DNA of 64,000 nucleotides from Chaetoderma sp. LZ-2023a (taxonomy: Eukaryota; Mollusca; Caudofoveata; Chaetodermatida; Chaetodermatidae): contig CM067363.1 in NCBI GenBank assembly GCA_034401795.1, positions 25,295,735 through 25,359,734 on the forward strand. Direction: 5' to 3'. The notes below the pieces were generated by a model, which saw nothing but the letters and a program-made list of their open reading frames with translations, had not been told where the DNA came from and ran no database searches. A program made the position numbers and the translations under genes. Every line of letters starts with the position of its first letter. Position 1 is the stretch's first letter. Positions 25,201 to 36,799 of this stretch are shown here, piece after piece.

Positions 25201-25969
25201 TCTCTTCCTGACTGGAACATGTGACGTCATAGTTTGAACTAGCTGGCAGAAATTTATAGCGATATAGCACTGTTTGGTAATTTGAATTGTCCTTAACTAC
25301 CAATGTCCCAGAAACTTCTTATACAGAAGTTTTGATCTGGGCTCTACCACATAATTGTGTGTTTTATTCAAAACTCATTTTGTGTTCTCGGTTAAGTATC
25401 ATGCACTATTATGATATTCTCGGATACTAGCTAATGATATCACCGCACTCCACCAAATTATGCACTCATTCATTATTACTAATTCATCCTTTGTATTTCA
25501 TTCATCCGTTATTATTTATTGATCCTTTGTTGCCCAGTCATCAAATTATTACTTATTCCTTCATTATTACTCATTTATAATTTAGTATTTATTCATATTT
25601 ACACCTCATTCATACTTTATTATCTATGCTATTTGGTGGATAACAGACCAATTATAATATGAATATTGACATGACATTGATAAAAATATACACAATCGTC
25701 TATGCCGTCTTACTGGAACTGCGCAGAAGTCGGTGAATCGACTGCTTAAGGGATTTACTCTAATACACTAATTCTAATGTTTGTGATTCATTCCATACGT
25801 CACGATGTTCTCAACACATATTTCCTGCTACATAACTTTGGCTATATAATATTATTTTATCGTCTTAGTATTTATAATCTTAAACAACATGTACAGATGG
25901 TTTGCAATAGTTTTCTGGAAACAAACGTGCACTCTTTGTACAGCACACATGATATCCGGATAACGCAGG
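25201..25969. other. No gene seen; AT-rich, ATTCAT-rich tract
   Basis: 25440-25620 is enriched in ATTCAT and TTATTCA words. No coding region is supported. Confidence 0.5.
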
Positions 25970-26037
25970 TTAATGGGCCGGAACTGGACCAATGCCGGGA
26001 CAACATGGTCCGGTATTGGTGCAGTACCGGCCCAGTA
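25970..26037. repeat. GGCC-rich block related to the 100-bp element
   Basis: Contains AATGGGCCGGAAC, GGTCCGGTATTGG and AGTACCGGCCCAGTAAAC, similar in layout to 16530-16629. Confidence 0.4.
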
Positions 26038-26378
26038 AACAGCGTTATGATTGTATAAATGGTCACTTAATTTTTACATTCAGCGTAACATGCATATTTC
26101 CTACCACACATGTATATTTTACGTCTATTGTAAGCCGACTGGAATCGGGCTCAATAACTTACATTTTTTATCATGTATGTTAAACTGTGGTTATTGTCTG
26201 CAAATAGGCAATTTTTCCTACTCCTTCAAACAGTTTATTTGTAGAACTCTTCGTCTGAACCAAACAGCAAACAAACGTAAAAAGATTCAACAGACTCGAA
26301 AATCTTTGATGGAAGACAGTAAACGCTGCTTTGTTGAACAAGGTGTTCTGGTACACGCACACATTCAATTCCGATCAA
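26038..26378. other. No gene seen
   Basis: A 122-residue plus frame (26051-26419) runs into the next MITE and shows no domain; I do not call it. Confidence 0.4.
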
Positions 26379-26706
26379 TGGAGGATTCCAGTTTATCCAT
26401 CAATTATATGACGTCATAATCAACTACGTGACGTGCAGGATGACGTCATAATCAACTACCCCCTAATTGATGAGGGACTAAGCTTTGCTGTACGAATTGT
26501 ATGTCCTTACTATTAATTAAGTATGTCATAGCTGTTACAGCACCCGGTCAAATTAGTTTCAAAATATTCAACAGCTTACATGTATAGTTTTCTGAAAATG
26601 TATAGTTAGGGAGTTGAATGATCGATCGATTCCAACACGGGTGAAGTGTGGGTGAAGCTTAGCTAGAGATGGGCGGGGCATAGCTAAAACTGGATTCCTC
26701 CATTGC
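26379..26706. mobile_element. MITE family A, near-complete copy
   Basis: ATGGAGGATTCCAGTTTATC at the left and AAAACTGGATTCCTCCAT at the right. It contains two TGACGTCATAATCAACTAC units and half of the hairpin. Confidence 0.82.
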
Positions 26707-27220
26707 TCTTTCGAAGAAATTACACGACTTTTCCAATCAGGTGTTTGACTGACAGAAAGGGTTACTGGAGAATGGTACCCGGCTCCACATTTTCTGCAAT
26801 AGGAATTCAATGGGGAACCGGGTAGCAACGAACTATATTTACCTAATTAAAGTCTGACTTGTCATAGCAACTGCGCATGTTGAGTAAACCAGCAAACTGA
26901 CTATAGTTAGCGAGTAGAACTTGGTGTTTATCCTTGGGTTGTACATAAGGATCATACACTTAAATCGCCACAGTGTGGCCTCACCTATTCTGTGGTTTTA
27001 TACAGCACTAGACATAAGTATGAATGGCGCAAAGATAGTATCAACTACCCACTGTATCACTGCCACTGTAGTACCTGAGTAGTTGTCGAAAAATATAACA
27101 TTCTTCTTTCGCTATATGTTCCATGGTAATGCGATCTAGACAGTACAAACTTTAATCAAAACATCTGTACCCCACTCTTTCTACTACAGCCTTTCATCAT
27201 TTGCCCACGTGTTTGATGAA
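26707..27220. other. No gene seen
   Basis: Mixed sequence with no supported feature. Confidence 0.45.
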
Positions 27221-27224
27221 TCAA

Positions 27225-27390
27225 GTTTTGGTTATGCCCCTCCCATCTTTGACTAAGCTCCACCCAGGCATTGCCCGCATCTCAATTTCCCTGCATCTCA
27301 ATTTCCAGAAAACTATCCAAGTAAGCTGAGACTATTTTGAAACTAATTTGACTGGGTGCTCTTGCTGCCTTTGGCAGCAACCGACCTCGA
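27225..27390. repeat. MITE family A, half copy
   Basis: Distal block (GCCCCTCCCATCTTTGACTA, ACTATCCAAGTAAGCTGAG) and the first hairpin arm to TTGGCAGCAACC, then an abrupt junction with the duplicated segment. Confidence 0.7.
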
Positions 27391-27427
27391 GCGGCTTGAC
27401 GCGCTCCTCTAAAACGATATTAGCAAT

Positions 27428-28180
27428 AAAACTGACGTCTATTAACCTTGATTGTGACATCCACTGTATGCTGAATACATAGTTAACCTCGGCCAATATC
27501 CACTAACCGATTTCTATCAATCAATTATAAAGCTATGTTAACCGCAGGTGGTTTAAATCTCAAGATGTCCCTACCGAGTCTGTGAAATTATTGATTTCCG
27601 TTATCGTGTATAAATATTGGGCACAATTATCAGGAGGATGAGTAGCCGAAGTTGTTGAGAGTCAGGAAGCGGATCTTACCAAGACTATGGAAATGGGTCA
27701 AACATGGTCGCGTCTGCCGCAAATTTTATGATTGATCCAGGACACGTAACGCTTTCGTGGCGAAGTCGGTCAAAACCGGTCTCGGCAATGCCCATTAGGA
27801 ATGTTTATTTGCAGACCTACAGAAGACGATCTTGGAAAATTTATCACTGGAATGATAACCGAGCCGAGGTCGATAACCGAGCCAGTAATTCCAGTGTTAA
27901 ATTTAAAAAATAGACATTGACTAAGCAAATATTTTGAACTCATGGCAGCTATACGAGTTTCAATGATCCAAAATCTTATGACGGCGAGAGGCTAAATACG
28001 AAAATAAGATATAACTGAGAGCTGTTGCTGTCTTTGCAAAAATTATATATTCAAGTTAGTTTCAAGTTTTACACTATGATTTTGTAAAGTGGAAATGGAC
28101 TCAAGTAATGATGTCTGGTAACTCTAACTCTAAAAGTCGAAACAGGAAGTCTTTGCCCACGTTTTGGAAGAAAATATGCG
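27428..28180. repeat. Duplicated segment, copy 2
   Basis: Paralogue of 15985-16900 in the same orientation, lacking the 100-bp insertion (single TA at 27950-27951) and retaining a fuller MITE B palindrome. Confidence 0.85.
27797..27915. repeat. MITE family B inside duplicated segment
   Basis: TTATTTGCAGACCTACAGAA, CACTGGAATGATAACCGAGC and GAGCCAGTAATTCCAGTG arms are visible. Confidence 0.7.
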
Positions 28181-28188
28181 ACGATCCG

Positions 28189-28507
28189 TTTCTAGCTAGT
28201 CCCCACATAGGTCTAGCATTTTCCACATATTTCTAGCCAGTCCGCACATATTTCTAACAAATCCCTACATAGTTCTAGCAAGTCCCCACATATTTCTAAC
28301 AAGTCGCCACATATTTCTAGCTAGTCCCCACATATTTCAAGCTAGTTCCCATATAGTTCTATCTAGTCCCCACATATTTCTCACGAGTCCACTCATATTT
28401 CTATGTAATCCCCACATTTTTCGAGCTAGTCCCTACATATTTCTAACAAGTACCCCCATATTTCTAACAATCCACACATATTGCTAGCTGGTTCCCACAT
28501 ATTTCTA
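28189..28507. repeat. 21-bp minisatellite, decayed outer part
   Basis: About fifteen diverged copies of the TTTCTA(A/G)C(A/T)AGTCCCCACATA unit, less regular than the main array. Separated from the main array by a LINE fragment. Confidence 0.85.
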
Positions 28508-29085
28508 ACTTATTACGTATTGGTACTTATGCTTGATTTCCAGTTCAGTCTCCAGATCTTCATTTACAGTATTTGCTTTTTGACTTCCGGTTATATTAAT
28601 TTTGGGTTTCCCAATGTTTATCTAGTCTGTTTCTGAAGGGGTTCAGAGTTTTAGCTGAAACAACATGGTTAGGTGGAGTGCTCCAGATTGGTGCAGCAGT
28701 ACAGTGAATGAATGTATGCAGAGCGATGTCCTGGGTCATTTTGGATATATCTTTTTTGGGTTGCCATAGTTTCTAGATCTTGATGTCATGTCGTTCCACA
28801 TTTTTATAAAATCACATGGACTTAGATAACACTTCTCACTGATTATCCTGTACATTTCTATCACGTCTCCTCGAACGCGGCTATATCTCAGTGTTGGGAG
28901 CTTGAGTTTCTTGAGTCTTACCGGATATCTTAAGTCCCTCATTCCAGGAAGTTACCTGGTTGCCATCCTATGTACTGATTTTAGTTGTTCGATGTGTTTG
29001 ATTTTGTATGGGGACTCGACGGAACTAGCATAATCTAATTGCACTCTGACCAGTGATTTATATAATGGAATGAATAACAAGCCCA
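28508..29085 (-). mobile_element. LINE reverse transcriptase C-terminal fragment
   Basis: On the minus strand: LYKSLVRVQLDYASSVESPY, IEQLKSVHRMATR, a stop, then MRDLRYPVRLKKLKLPTLRY, SRVRGDVIEMYRII and NRLDKHW further on. This is the C-terminal RT region of a CR1-like or related LINE (the R-x-R-G-D-x-I-E-x-Y-K block). Two stops break it. It is bounded on both sides by the same minisatellite, so either it inserted into the array or the array expanded on both sides. Confidence 0.78.
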
Positions 29086-31436
29086 CAATCCTTCTAATAA
29101 GTTCACACATATTTCTAACAAGTCCGCACATATGTCTAGCTAGTCCTCACATTTTTCAAACAGGTCCCGACATATGTCGAGCAAGTCCCTCCATATTTCT
29201 AACAAGCCCTCACACATTTCTAACAAGTCCGCACACATTTCTAACAAATCCACACACATTTCTAACAAGTCCGCACATATTTCTAACAAGTCCGCACATA
29301 TTTCTAACAAGTCCGCACATATTTCTAACAAGTCCCCACATATTTCTAACAAGTCCGCACATATTTCTAACAAGTCACCACCTATTTCTAACAAGCCCTC
29401 ACACATTTCTAACAAGTCCGCACATATTTCTAACAAGTCCGCACATATTTCTAACAAGTCCTCACATATTTCTAACAAGTCCGCACACATTTCTATCTAG
29501 TCAACACATATTTCTAACAAGTCTGCACATATTTCTAACAAGTCCTCACATATTTCTAACAAGTCCCCACATATTTCTAACAAGTCCTCACATATTTCTA
29601 ACAAGTACGCACACATTTCTAACAAGTACGCACACATTTCTAACAAGTCCGCACATATTTCTAACAAGTCCCCACATATTTCTAACAAGTCCGCACATAT
29701 TTCTAACAAGTCACCACATATTTCTAACAAGCCCTCACACATTTCTAACAAGTCCACACATATTTCTAACAAGTCCGCACATATTTCTAACAAGTCCTCA
29801 CATATTTCTAACAAGTCCCCACATATTTCTAACAAGTCCTCACATATTTCTAACAAGTCCGCACACATTTCTAACAAGTCCGCACACATTTCTAACAAGA
29901 CCGCACATATTTCTAACAAGTCCCCACATATTTCTAACAAGTCCCCACATATTTCTAACAAGTCCCCACATATTTCTAGCTAGTCCTCACATATTTCTAA
30001 CAAGTCCACACACATTTCTAACAAGTCTGCACACATTTCTAACAAGTCCGCACATATTTCTAACACGTCCTTACATATTTCTAACAAGTCCGCACCTATT
30101 TCTTACAAGTCCGCATATATTTCTAACAAGCCCTCACATATTTCTAACAGGTCCCCACATATTTCTAACAAGTCCCTCATATTTCTGGCTAGTCCGCACA
30201 TATTTCTAACAAGTCCGCACATATTTCTAACAAGTCACCACATATTTCTAACAAGCCCTCACACATTTCTAACAAGTTCACACATATTTCTAACAAGTCC
30301 GCACATATTTCTAACAAGTCCTCACATATTTCTAACAAGTCCCCACATATTTCTAACAAGTCCTCACATATTTCTAACAAGTCCGCACACATTTCTAACA
30401 AGTCCGCACACATTTCTAACAAGACCGCACATATTTCTAACAAGTCCTCACATATTTCTAACAAGTCCCCACATATTTCTAACAAGTCCCCACATATTTC
30501 TAGCTAGTCCTCACATATTTTTAACAAGTCCACACGCATTTCTAACAAGTCTGCACACATTTCTAACAAGTCCGCACATATTTCTAACAAGTCCTTACAT
30601 ATTTCTAACAAGTCCGCACCTATTTCTTACAAGTCCGCATATATTTCTAACAAGCCCTCACATATTTCTAACAGGTCCCCACATATTTCTAACAAGTCCC
30701 TCATATTTCTGGCTAGTCCGCACATATTTCTAACAAGTCCGCACACATTTCTAACAAGTCCGCACACATTTCTAACAAGTCCACACATATTTCTAACAAG
30801 TCCGCACATATTTCTAACAAGTCCTCACATATTTCTAACAAGTCCCCACACATTTCTAACAAGTCCGCACACATTTCTAACAAGACCGCACATATTTCTA
30901 ACAAGTCCCCACATATTTCTAACAAGTCCCCACATATTTCTAACAAGTCCCCACATATTTCTAGCTAGTCCTCACATATTTTTAACAAGTCCACACACAT
31001 TTCTAACAAGTCTGCACACATTTCTAACAAGTCCGCACATATTTCTAACAAGTCCTTACATATTTCTAACAAGTCCGCACATATTTCTTACAAGTCCGCA
31101 CATATTTCTTACAAGTCCGCATATATTTCTAACAAGCCCTCACATATTTCTAACAGGTCCCCACATATTTCTAACAAGTCCCTCATATTTCTGGCTAGTC
31201 CGCACATATTTCTAACAAGTCTCCACATGTTTCTAGCTAGTCCCCATATATTTCTAACAAGTCCTCACATATATTTAACAAGTCCGCACATATTTCTAAC
31301 AAGTCCCTCCATATTTCTAACAAGTCCCTCCATATGTCTAGCAAGTCCCTCCGTATTTCTAACAAGTCCCACATATTTCTCGCTAGTATGCAGATATTTC
31401 TAGCTAGTCCCCACATATTTCTAGATAGCCCCGCCC
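29086..31436. repeat. 21-bp minisatellite array with higher-order repeats
   Basis: About 110 copies of TTTCTAACAAGTCCGCACATA with a few fixed variants (CCC, TCC or CGC before ACATA; CACATT; AGCTAG for AACAAG). Twenty-one is divisible by three, so all six frames stay open: the longest (29070-30209 plus) repeats FLTSPHI and the minus strand repeats DLLEICA. A larger block recurs: GGCTAGTCCGC follows a 20-bp unit at 30187, 30711 and 31193, spacings of 524 and 482 bases. I regard the frames as non-coding. Confidence 0.95.
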
Positions 31437-31494
31437 ACATTTTCCACTCATTTGAGTCTATTTTAATAATTTGAATTCCTAAAATCACAATTTC

Positions 31495-31690
31495 AAGAGA
31501 AGAATACAGGTAAGATGTTGGCTATTTTGGATACTAAATTAATCGAGGGATGTTGCTTCCTAATATAAATCTGTGGCAGCAATATCACCCAGTCACATTA
31601 GTCTCAAAGTCTTTAGCAGCTTATTTTAATAACGTAGCTGAAGTTTAACTATAAATTGGTGTGGCATACCTAGAAATGGCTCCACCTGTT
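31495..31690. repeat. MITE family A, degenerate
   Basis: ACAGGTAAGATGTTG, GATGTTGCTTCC and GGCAGCAATATCACCCAGTC keep hairpin order, then an old distal block. Confidence 0.5.
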
Positions 31691-33075
31691 GTAGGTATAT
31701 GGGCATTTATCTCAATGAGGGCACAACTTGTCTTATCTTTCGGTGTTATTGAAGTTCCTTCAACGCCATTTTTCCAAAGCATTTTCTATGTTAACACTTA
31801 ACATTTAGTATACGTCTTTTGCAAAATGCTAACAAAAAAGTAACAAAGTTGAAATTTTTTGTAAGAGGGTTGAAGATTTGGAAACAGAGGTGAAACTACC
31901 AGTTGGACTCCTGAATAGCGCACCGATTTAGAAGATACTATAACTGCCTGGAGCACTGGCATAATAATGGCAGTAATAAAGACGTTAACCCACAATGAAA
32001 TATCAATTAATATTGTCACATTCAGGTAAAATGGTAACGGAGTTGAGATTTTTATTACGTGGAGGTGATATTTTGGCAATAGATTTGAAACTCTAAGTGG
32101 AGAACCTGAATATTGCACCCTCATTAAATGACAATAAACCTAGGTGGGGCTCTGGTATTGTAGCGGGAGTAACAAAGAAGTTAGACCAAGCACAACAGTA
32201 GCAAAAGTGCCTTTAATATACAAAATTGTGCAATAAATAATATAATAAAATGTTTTATTTTAAAATATTACTCTGTTTTACATTGTATTTTGCAATTCTG
32301 TGTTATCCTCGAAAAAACCGAAAAAGAAACGTATATTGTATGACGTCATCTGAGGGACCTATCGCTATCGTGCGAGGCGCAGTGCGAATAAGTCATTGTG
32401 ACCCTGTTGCACGATCGCGGATTGTTGTCAAATATGCATAACCCTTGTGTGGCTTAAAGCTGCGGTGATACTGCAAACCAAACAAATGGAATTTCGCTGC
32501 ATATTTTTCCGAACAAATAAAATTTATAGGCTAGAGTGCAGTGGGTAAATTCCATACAAAGAGAGCCGATTTCCGCGAACCCAAAGATGGCTCAGTACAA
32601 CAGCCGTCGTCTGCTCTCTGCATTTCGGCGCAGATTGTTTTCGAGTAGAAGCACAGATGGCTATACTGACTGGTTATTATAAACATAATTTGGAATGCTT
32701 ATATAGATTAATTAGGAAAATATGCGCACCCCATTAGGCCTAAGAAAGGCCCCCCTCCCACTTTCTTGCCAACAAAAACCGCAAGAATAAAAAAAATACT
32801 ACTTGGCCTACTACTACTACTACTACTACTACTTACGCCCTTTGTCTAAATATAAGGCCGGGTAACGTCAAATCACGACATCAAGAATTATTAACAGCTG
32901 TCTAGCTAGTCTATCTAGTTCAAAACCAGTAATTTAGGTCAATCGTCTAGAGTCATTTGCAGCAGCGACATACATAGTACACCTATCTGTTTGCAATGCG
33001 CTGTGTGATGCAACGCGGGTGTGAGGGGAGGGGGAGGGGCATAATTATGCATTGTGACCTATTAGTTGGAGAACA
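31691..33075. other. No gene seen; short (CTA)n at 32808-32834
   Basis: AT-rich DNA with a minus frame at 31798-32124 that has no domain. A trinucleotide CTA run is the only structured feature. Confidence 0.5.
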
Positions 33076-33079
33076 CCAG

Positions 33080-33185
33080 AATTTAAACATATTGAATATT
33101 TTGAAAAATATTTGACTGGTAGCTGTTGCAGCACCAGGTTCCAGTAAAACTGTTTTCAAAATATTCAACAGATTTCCTGTGCAGT
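33080..33185. repeat. MITE family A hairpin core
   Basis: TTGAATATTTTGAAAAATAT, GCTGTTGCAGCACCAG and TTTTCAAAATATTCAACA form the hairpin alone. Confidence 0.6.
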
Positions 33186-33267
33186 GGTCATACTTCCGCT
33201 CTTTTTTTTCTAGAGACCACTGACCTCTCTGTTAAGTAATACAATATTACACTGATCATCAGTTTGA

Positions 33268-33428
33268 GTATGGCTGATCCTAATGAAATTGGTTGCTGCC
33301 AGGAAAAGTAGGCTTGACAACCAACAAGTCAGAACCCCCACCCAACCGTATGTCTGATCCTAATGAAATTGGTTGCTGCCAGGAAAAGTAGGCTTAACAA
33401 CCAACAAGTCAGAACCCCCACCCAACCC
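33268..33428. repeat. Tandem duplication of about 80 bp
   Basis: CTGATCCTAATGAAATTGG, AGGAAAAGTAGGCTT and AGAACCCCCACCCAACC occur twice in a row with only one or two differences, indicating a recent event. Confidence 0.93.
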
Positions 33429-33489
33429 CCTTCAACACACACATACCCACCCACCATGCTTCACCAACAGTCCACACCACATCCAGAAT

Positions 33490-33990
33490 TAAAAAACAAG
33501 AGGCCCAAGGGCTGTGGCGCTCACCTGGACCATTAGCATGTGAACCATTTGCATTTAAAGAGACATGATGGATAATTTTTGGAAAATCTAAGACTTTCAC
33601 CCATAAAATCGATCAATCAAAATTCAGAATAGAAGTTCTGGATTCTACCATGATAGGGTCACTCTAGCCAAAGTTGGTTGAAATATGTCAAGCAGTTATA
33701 GGTTTTTTTCATAAAATCTAAGATTGTGTTTTCACAAAAGTATATGTTTTATCATTTTGACAATTTCTGGTACATTTTTCATAAAATCAAAGATTTTCAC
33801 CCCAAAGATTGAGGAATAAGATTTCTGACCTGTGGTTCTGGAGCCTACGACCATAGGGTCCTTCCAGCCAAATTTGGTTGAAATCGGCCAAGTGGTTAAT
33901 GAGGAGTAGTGTTTGAAAGCAAAAGTTGACAGACACACGGCGGATGGTCGCCACGGCATAAGGAGATTTGCAATGTGGATGTGGCTCATC
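33490..33990. repeat. Interspersed repeat resembling a common molluscan family
   Basis: Starts AACAAGAGGCCCAAGGGC and GGCGCTCACCTGGAC. Its body has two parallel sub-blocks (TAGGGTCACTCTAGCCAAAG and TAGGGTCCTTCCAGCCAAAT, each followed by TTGGTTGAAAT and a CAAG...GTTA phrase). It ends AAAAGTTGACAGACACACGG. I recall such AAGAGGCCC...CTCACCTGG repeats from bivalve DNA; this is memory, not a search. The 33732-33999 frames are not genes. Confidence 0.5.
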
Positions 33991-34157
33991 CTTGGTCACA
34001 AAGTGAGAAAAGTTTTACCTACATGTGTCATTTACTGAAATTAACACTAGCCTGTTACCACTGTTAGCCCAAGGCTAGTACAAATTGACAAGTGTGAAGT
34101 AGAATTTGTGACTGACCACAACTCGGTGGCCTAGTAATAATTTAATAGCTAAAGTAA

Positions 34158-34335
34158 ACCCTTTAATGTTCAAGGCAGTCAAAGACGTCATCTGAAGTGA
34201 TCTTGAGGAATGTTTTTGTGCCGACCAAGGGGAGTATTTTAAAAAATTTACCACTGAAATGACTGGCTAGATTACCAAACCAGTCATTACGGTGGTAAAT
34301 TAAAAAAAATGGTCTTGGAATCTGGGTCCCCAAAT
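34158..34335. mobile_element. MITE family B, tandem unit 1
   Basis: AACCCTTTAATGTTCAAGG at the left. Palindrome arms TTTACCACTGAAATGACTGG and CCAGTCATTACGGTGGTAAA. Confidence 0.75.
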
Positions 34336-34469
34336 TGTCAACCAATGTATTATGAACAATTAAAAAAAAATATAACTCATTTTACGCCTCCCAATATATG
34401 TATTAATTAAGTGTATTGTGCTCATTGCCACATGATGAATAAATATACTAGATGCTGGTCAACCGTTCC

Positions 34470-34640
34470 ATCATTAGCGCTTCCGCAGTGGTCTTGATAA
34501 ATGTCCATTTACAAATCAAGACTATTTTTGAAAATTTCCCACTGGAATGACTGGTTCGTTTGTTACAAAACCAGTCTCTCCGGTGGTACATTTTCAGAAG
34601 TAATCTCTTGGAGTCTTGGTCAGCAAATGGACACACCAGT
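34470..34640. mobile_element. MITE family B, tandem unit 2
   Basis: GTCCATTTACAAATCAAGAC to GTCAGCAAATGGACA. Followed by the same CCCCAATATATATTG flank as units 1 and 3. Confidence 0.75.
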
Positions 34641-34737
34641 ACACTGTTTATAGCTCAGTTCTCTCACCCCAATATATATTGTTGTCAATAGTGTGAATAA
34701 ATATATAAAAAGATGCTACTGTTGCATCATTCTGTCA

Positions 34738-34905
34738 TGTCTGTAGTTGCCTCGATAATGTCCATTTGCAGACCAACTAAAGACTATTTTTGAAAGTTTA
34801 CCACTGGAATGACAGGTTAGATTACCAAAACAGTCATTTCATTGGTAAATCTTCAAAAGTAGTCTTCTTCTGGAATCTTGGTCAGCAAATGGACATACAC
34901 TGTAT
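34738..34905. mobile_element. MITE family B, tandem unit 3
   Basis: GTCCATTTGCAGACCAACTA to GGTCAGCAAATGGACATA, with a central palindrome TTTACCACTGGAATGAC / GTCATTTCATTGGTAAA. Confidence 0.75.
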
Positions 34906-34984
34906 ATGAACCAGTTCGCTCTGGCAACCCCAATATGTATTGCTCTCAATAGCCTATACTAAAAGATGTTGCACTATTTCCATT

Positions 34985-35150
34985 AGTGTTTGTGTACCAG
35001 TAGTCCTCTTCATAAGTGCCCATTTGCAAACCAAGAAGACTATTTTTGAAAATTTACCACTGAGATGACTGGTTAGTTTATGGAACCAGTGATATCATTG
35101 GTAAATTGTCAAAAATAGTCATCTTAGTTTGCAAATAAACATTAAATTTT
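34985..35150. mobile_element. MITE family B, tandem unit 4
   Basis: GCCCATTTGCAAACCAAGAA to AGTTTGCAAATAAACATT. Spacing to unit 3 is about 259 bases, as between units 2 and 3. Confidence 0.72.
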
Positions 35151-36140
35151 TCATCTTTCGCTAAGCATTTGCTAATCTGTGCCAATCCATGCTACCTAGA
35201 CAAGTTTGTCTTTATTATCGGCCTAATATCATGGGCGTATATTTTGTCCTTGATTTCAAGTTGCATCTTGTCATTATTCACAACTTGTACAATTTATCAC
35301 TCTGAAATATGAAGAAACGTATGAAATGAATAAACATGAAAAATAATTACATGAATAAATACTGCTGTATATTTCAATGACATAAGCTTCCTGTGTCTTA
35401 AAACTCGTAATTCCTTTCAATTTGAAACTGAATATAATCCAGGAAATAGAAAGTAACAACTGCGTTCTATGCGCATACTCGACGCCAATTGTTACATTGA
35501 TTTTCTTGATTCATCTTGTTTCCGACATCATCATTTCAATCACTAAATTTATAATGTTAATTTGTGATGAAGTTATCGAAATATACGGCATAAACTTTTA
35601 TTAGCCACCTATATTATTCAGAAAGTAGATCAGACTGACCTAGTAATTATATGGATGGTAACTTTTGCCCAGAGGTACTCACTCACCCAGTTTGAAGTAA
35701 ATAGCTCTAAGTATGGCCAAACGTGCCACAATGGTAATATTGTTTCTCATTGAGCCCAATACTAGAGAAAATGAAAGAAGTCAGAGAGGTACAATGAATC
35801 ATTTTATTTAATTCAATGATTCTTTATAATAGGATAACACATCTTGACAGGCACGCACACCCGAGTCATTGGCACCGACCTCATTTCTGATACTTGGTGG
35901 TCTCTGCAGAAAGTGAACCCAGGTGAAATTAAAGAGCGAACGAATGACTGACTGGTTTATGAGCAGCCAATCGGAACTCACTTTGTTATCCCCCGAAGTC
36001 CAAAGCACCGCCTAATCATCTACTGTGTCCACACACACGCAGTGACACATGTTGCACACTCACACCAACGGCTTGAAACGCTTGAAATAAATATATCACA
36101 ATTTTATGAGCTAAATCACAATGCGTGTACGGTGTTAGTA
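35151..36140. other. No gene seen
   Basis: AT-rich sequence. Short frames on both strands show no motifs. Confidence 0.5.
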
Positions 36141-36145
36141 TCGAC

Positions 36146-36261
<116 letters not shown>

Positions 36262-36504
36262 TGGTGACAATGAAGGTGATGATAGTAAAGTTCTATCAAT
36301 GGAGTGACAATGATAATGATAAGACCGATGGCAGTGACAATGGTTGTGATGATGGTGATGACTGCATCTTACTATGATGATGAGTGACAATGATGGTGAT
36401 GACAACAGTGACATGATGAGAGTAACAATTATGGCGCTTACACGGTTGATTGTGACCGACAGGGCCGTATTTAAGGTGTGTGTGTGTGGGGGGGGGGCAA
36501 GCTG

Positions 36505-36675
36505 GGCAAAAGCCCTGGGGCCCCCACAAGCAAGGGGTCCCCACAATTTAAAAATGAAAAACAAATTATGCACTTTTTTGGAAGTTATAGGACATTTAAA
36601 GCAAACTGTATTAGTTTAGAACTCTTAATCATGCATTATAATTCTATTCTAATATTTGTGGGGGCCCCAATTCTT
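36505..36675. repeat. Small inverted repeat with GGGGCCCCCAC ends
   Basis: CTGGGGCCCCCACAA at the left and TTGTGGGGGCCCCAA at the right are inverted copies about 150 bases apart, with an AT-rich middle. Possibly a miniature element. Confidence 0.5.
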
Positions 36676-36699
36676 GTTTGGTGTTTGGCAACAATGTTA

Positions 36700-36795
36700 A
36701 TTACGAAAATTTTGGAAAAGGTTTGACTGGAAGGCATTGATATCTAAGGCAGCAATGGCTTCCAGTTAAATTATTTTCAAATTCTTCAACGGAAT
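36700..36795. repeat. MITE family A' hairpin core
   Basis: GGTTTGACTGGAAGGCATTG, a short loop with AAGGCAGCAATGG, then CTTCCAGTTAAATTATTTTC. Confidence 0.55.
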
Positions 36796-36799
36796 ATAA

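Noticed and set aside
29070-30209. 379-residue repetitive protein (FLTSPHI repeats)
   Set aside because: All six frames of the 21-bp array are open because the unit length is a multiple of three. There is no signal peptide, unique flank or promoter, so I treat it as a minisatellite.
28189-31436. CRISPR array
   Set aside because: The repeats are contiguous 21-mers without unique spacers, and the sequence is eukaryotic.
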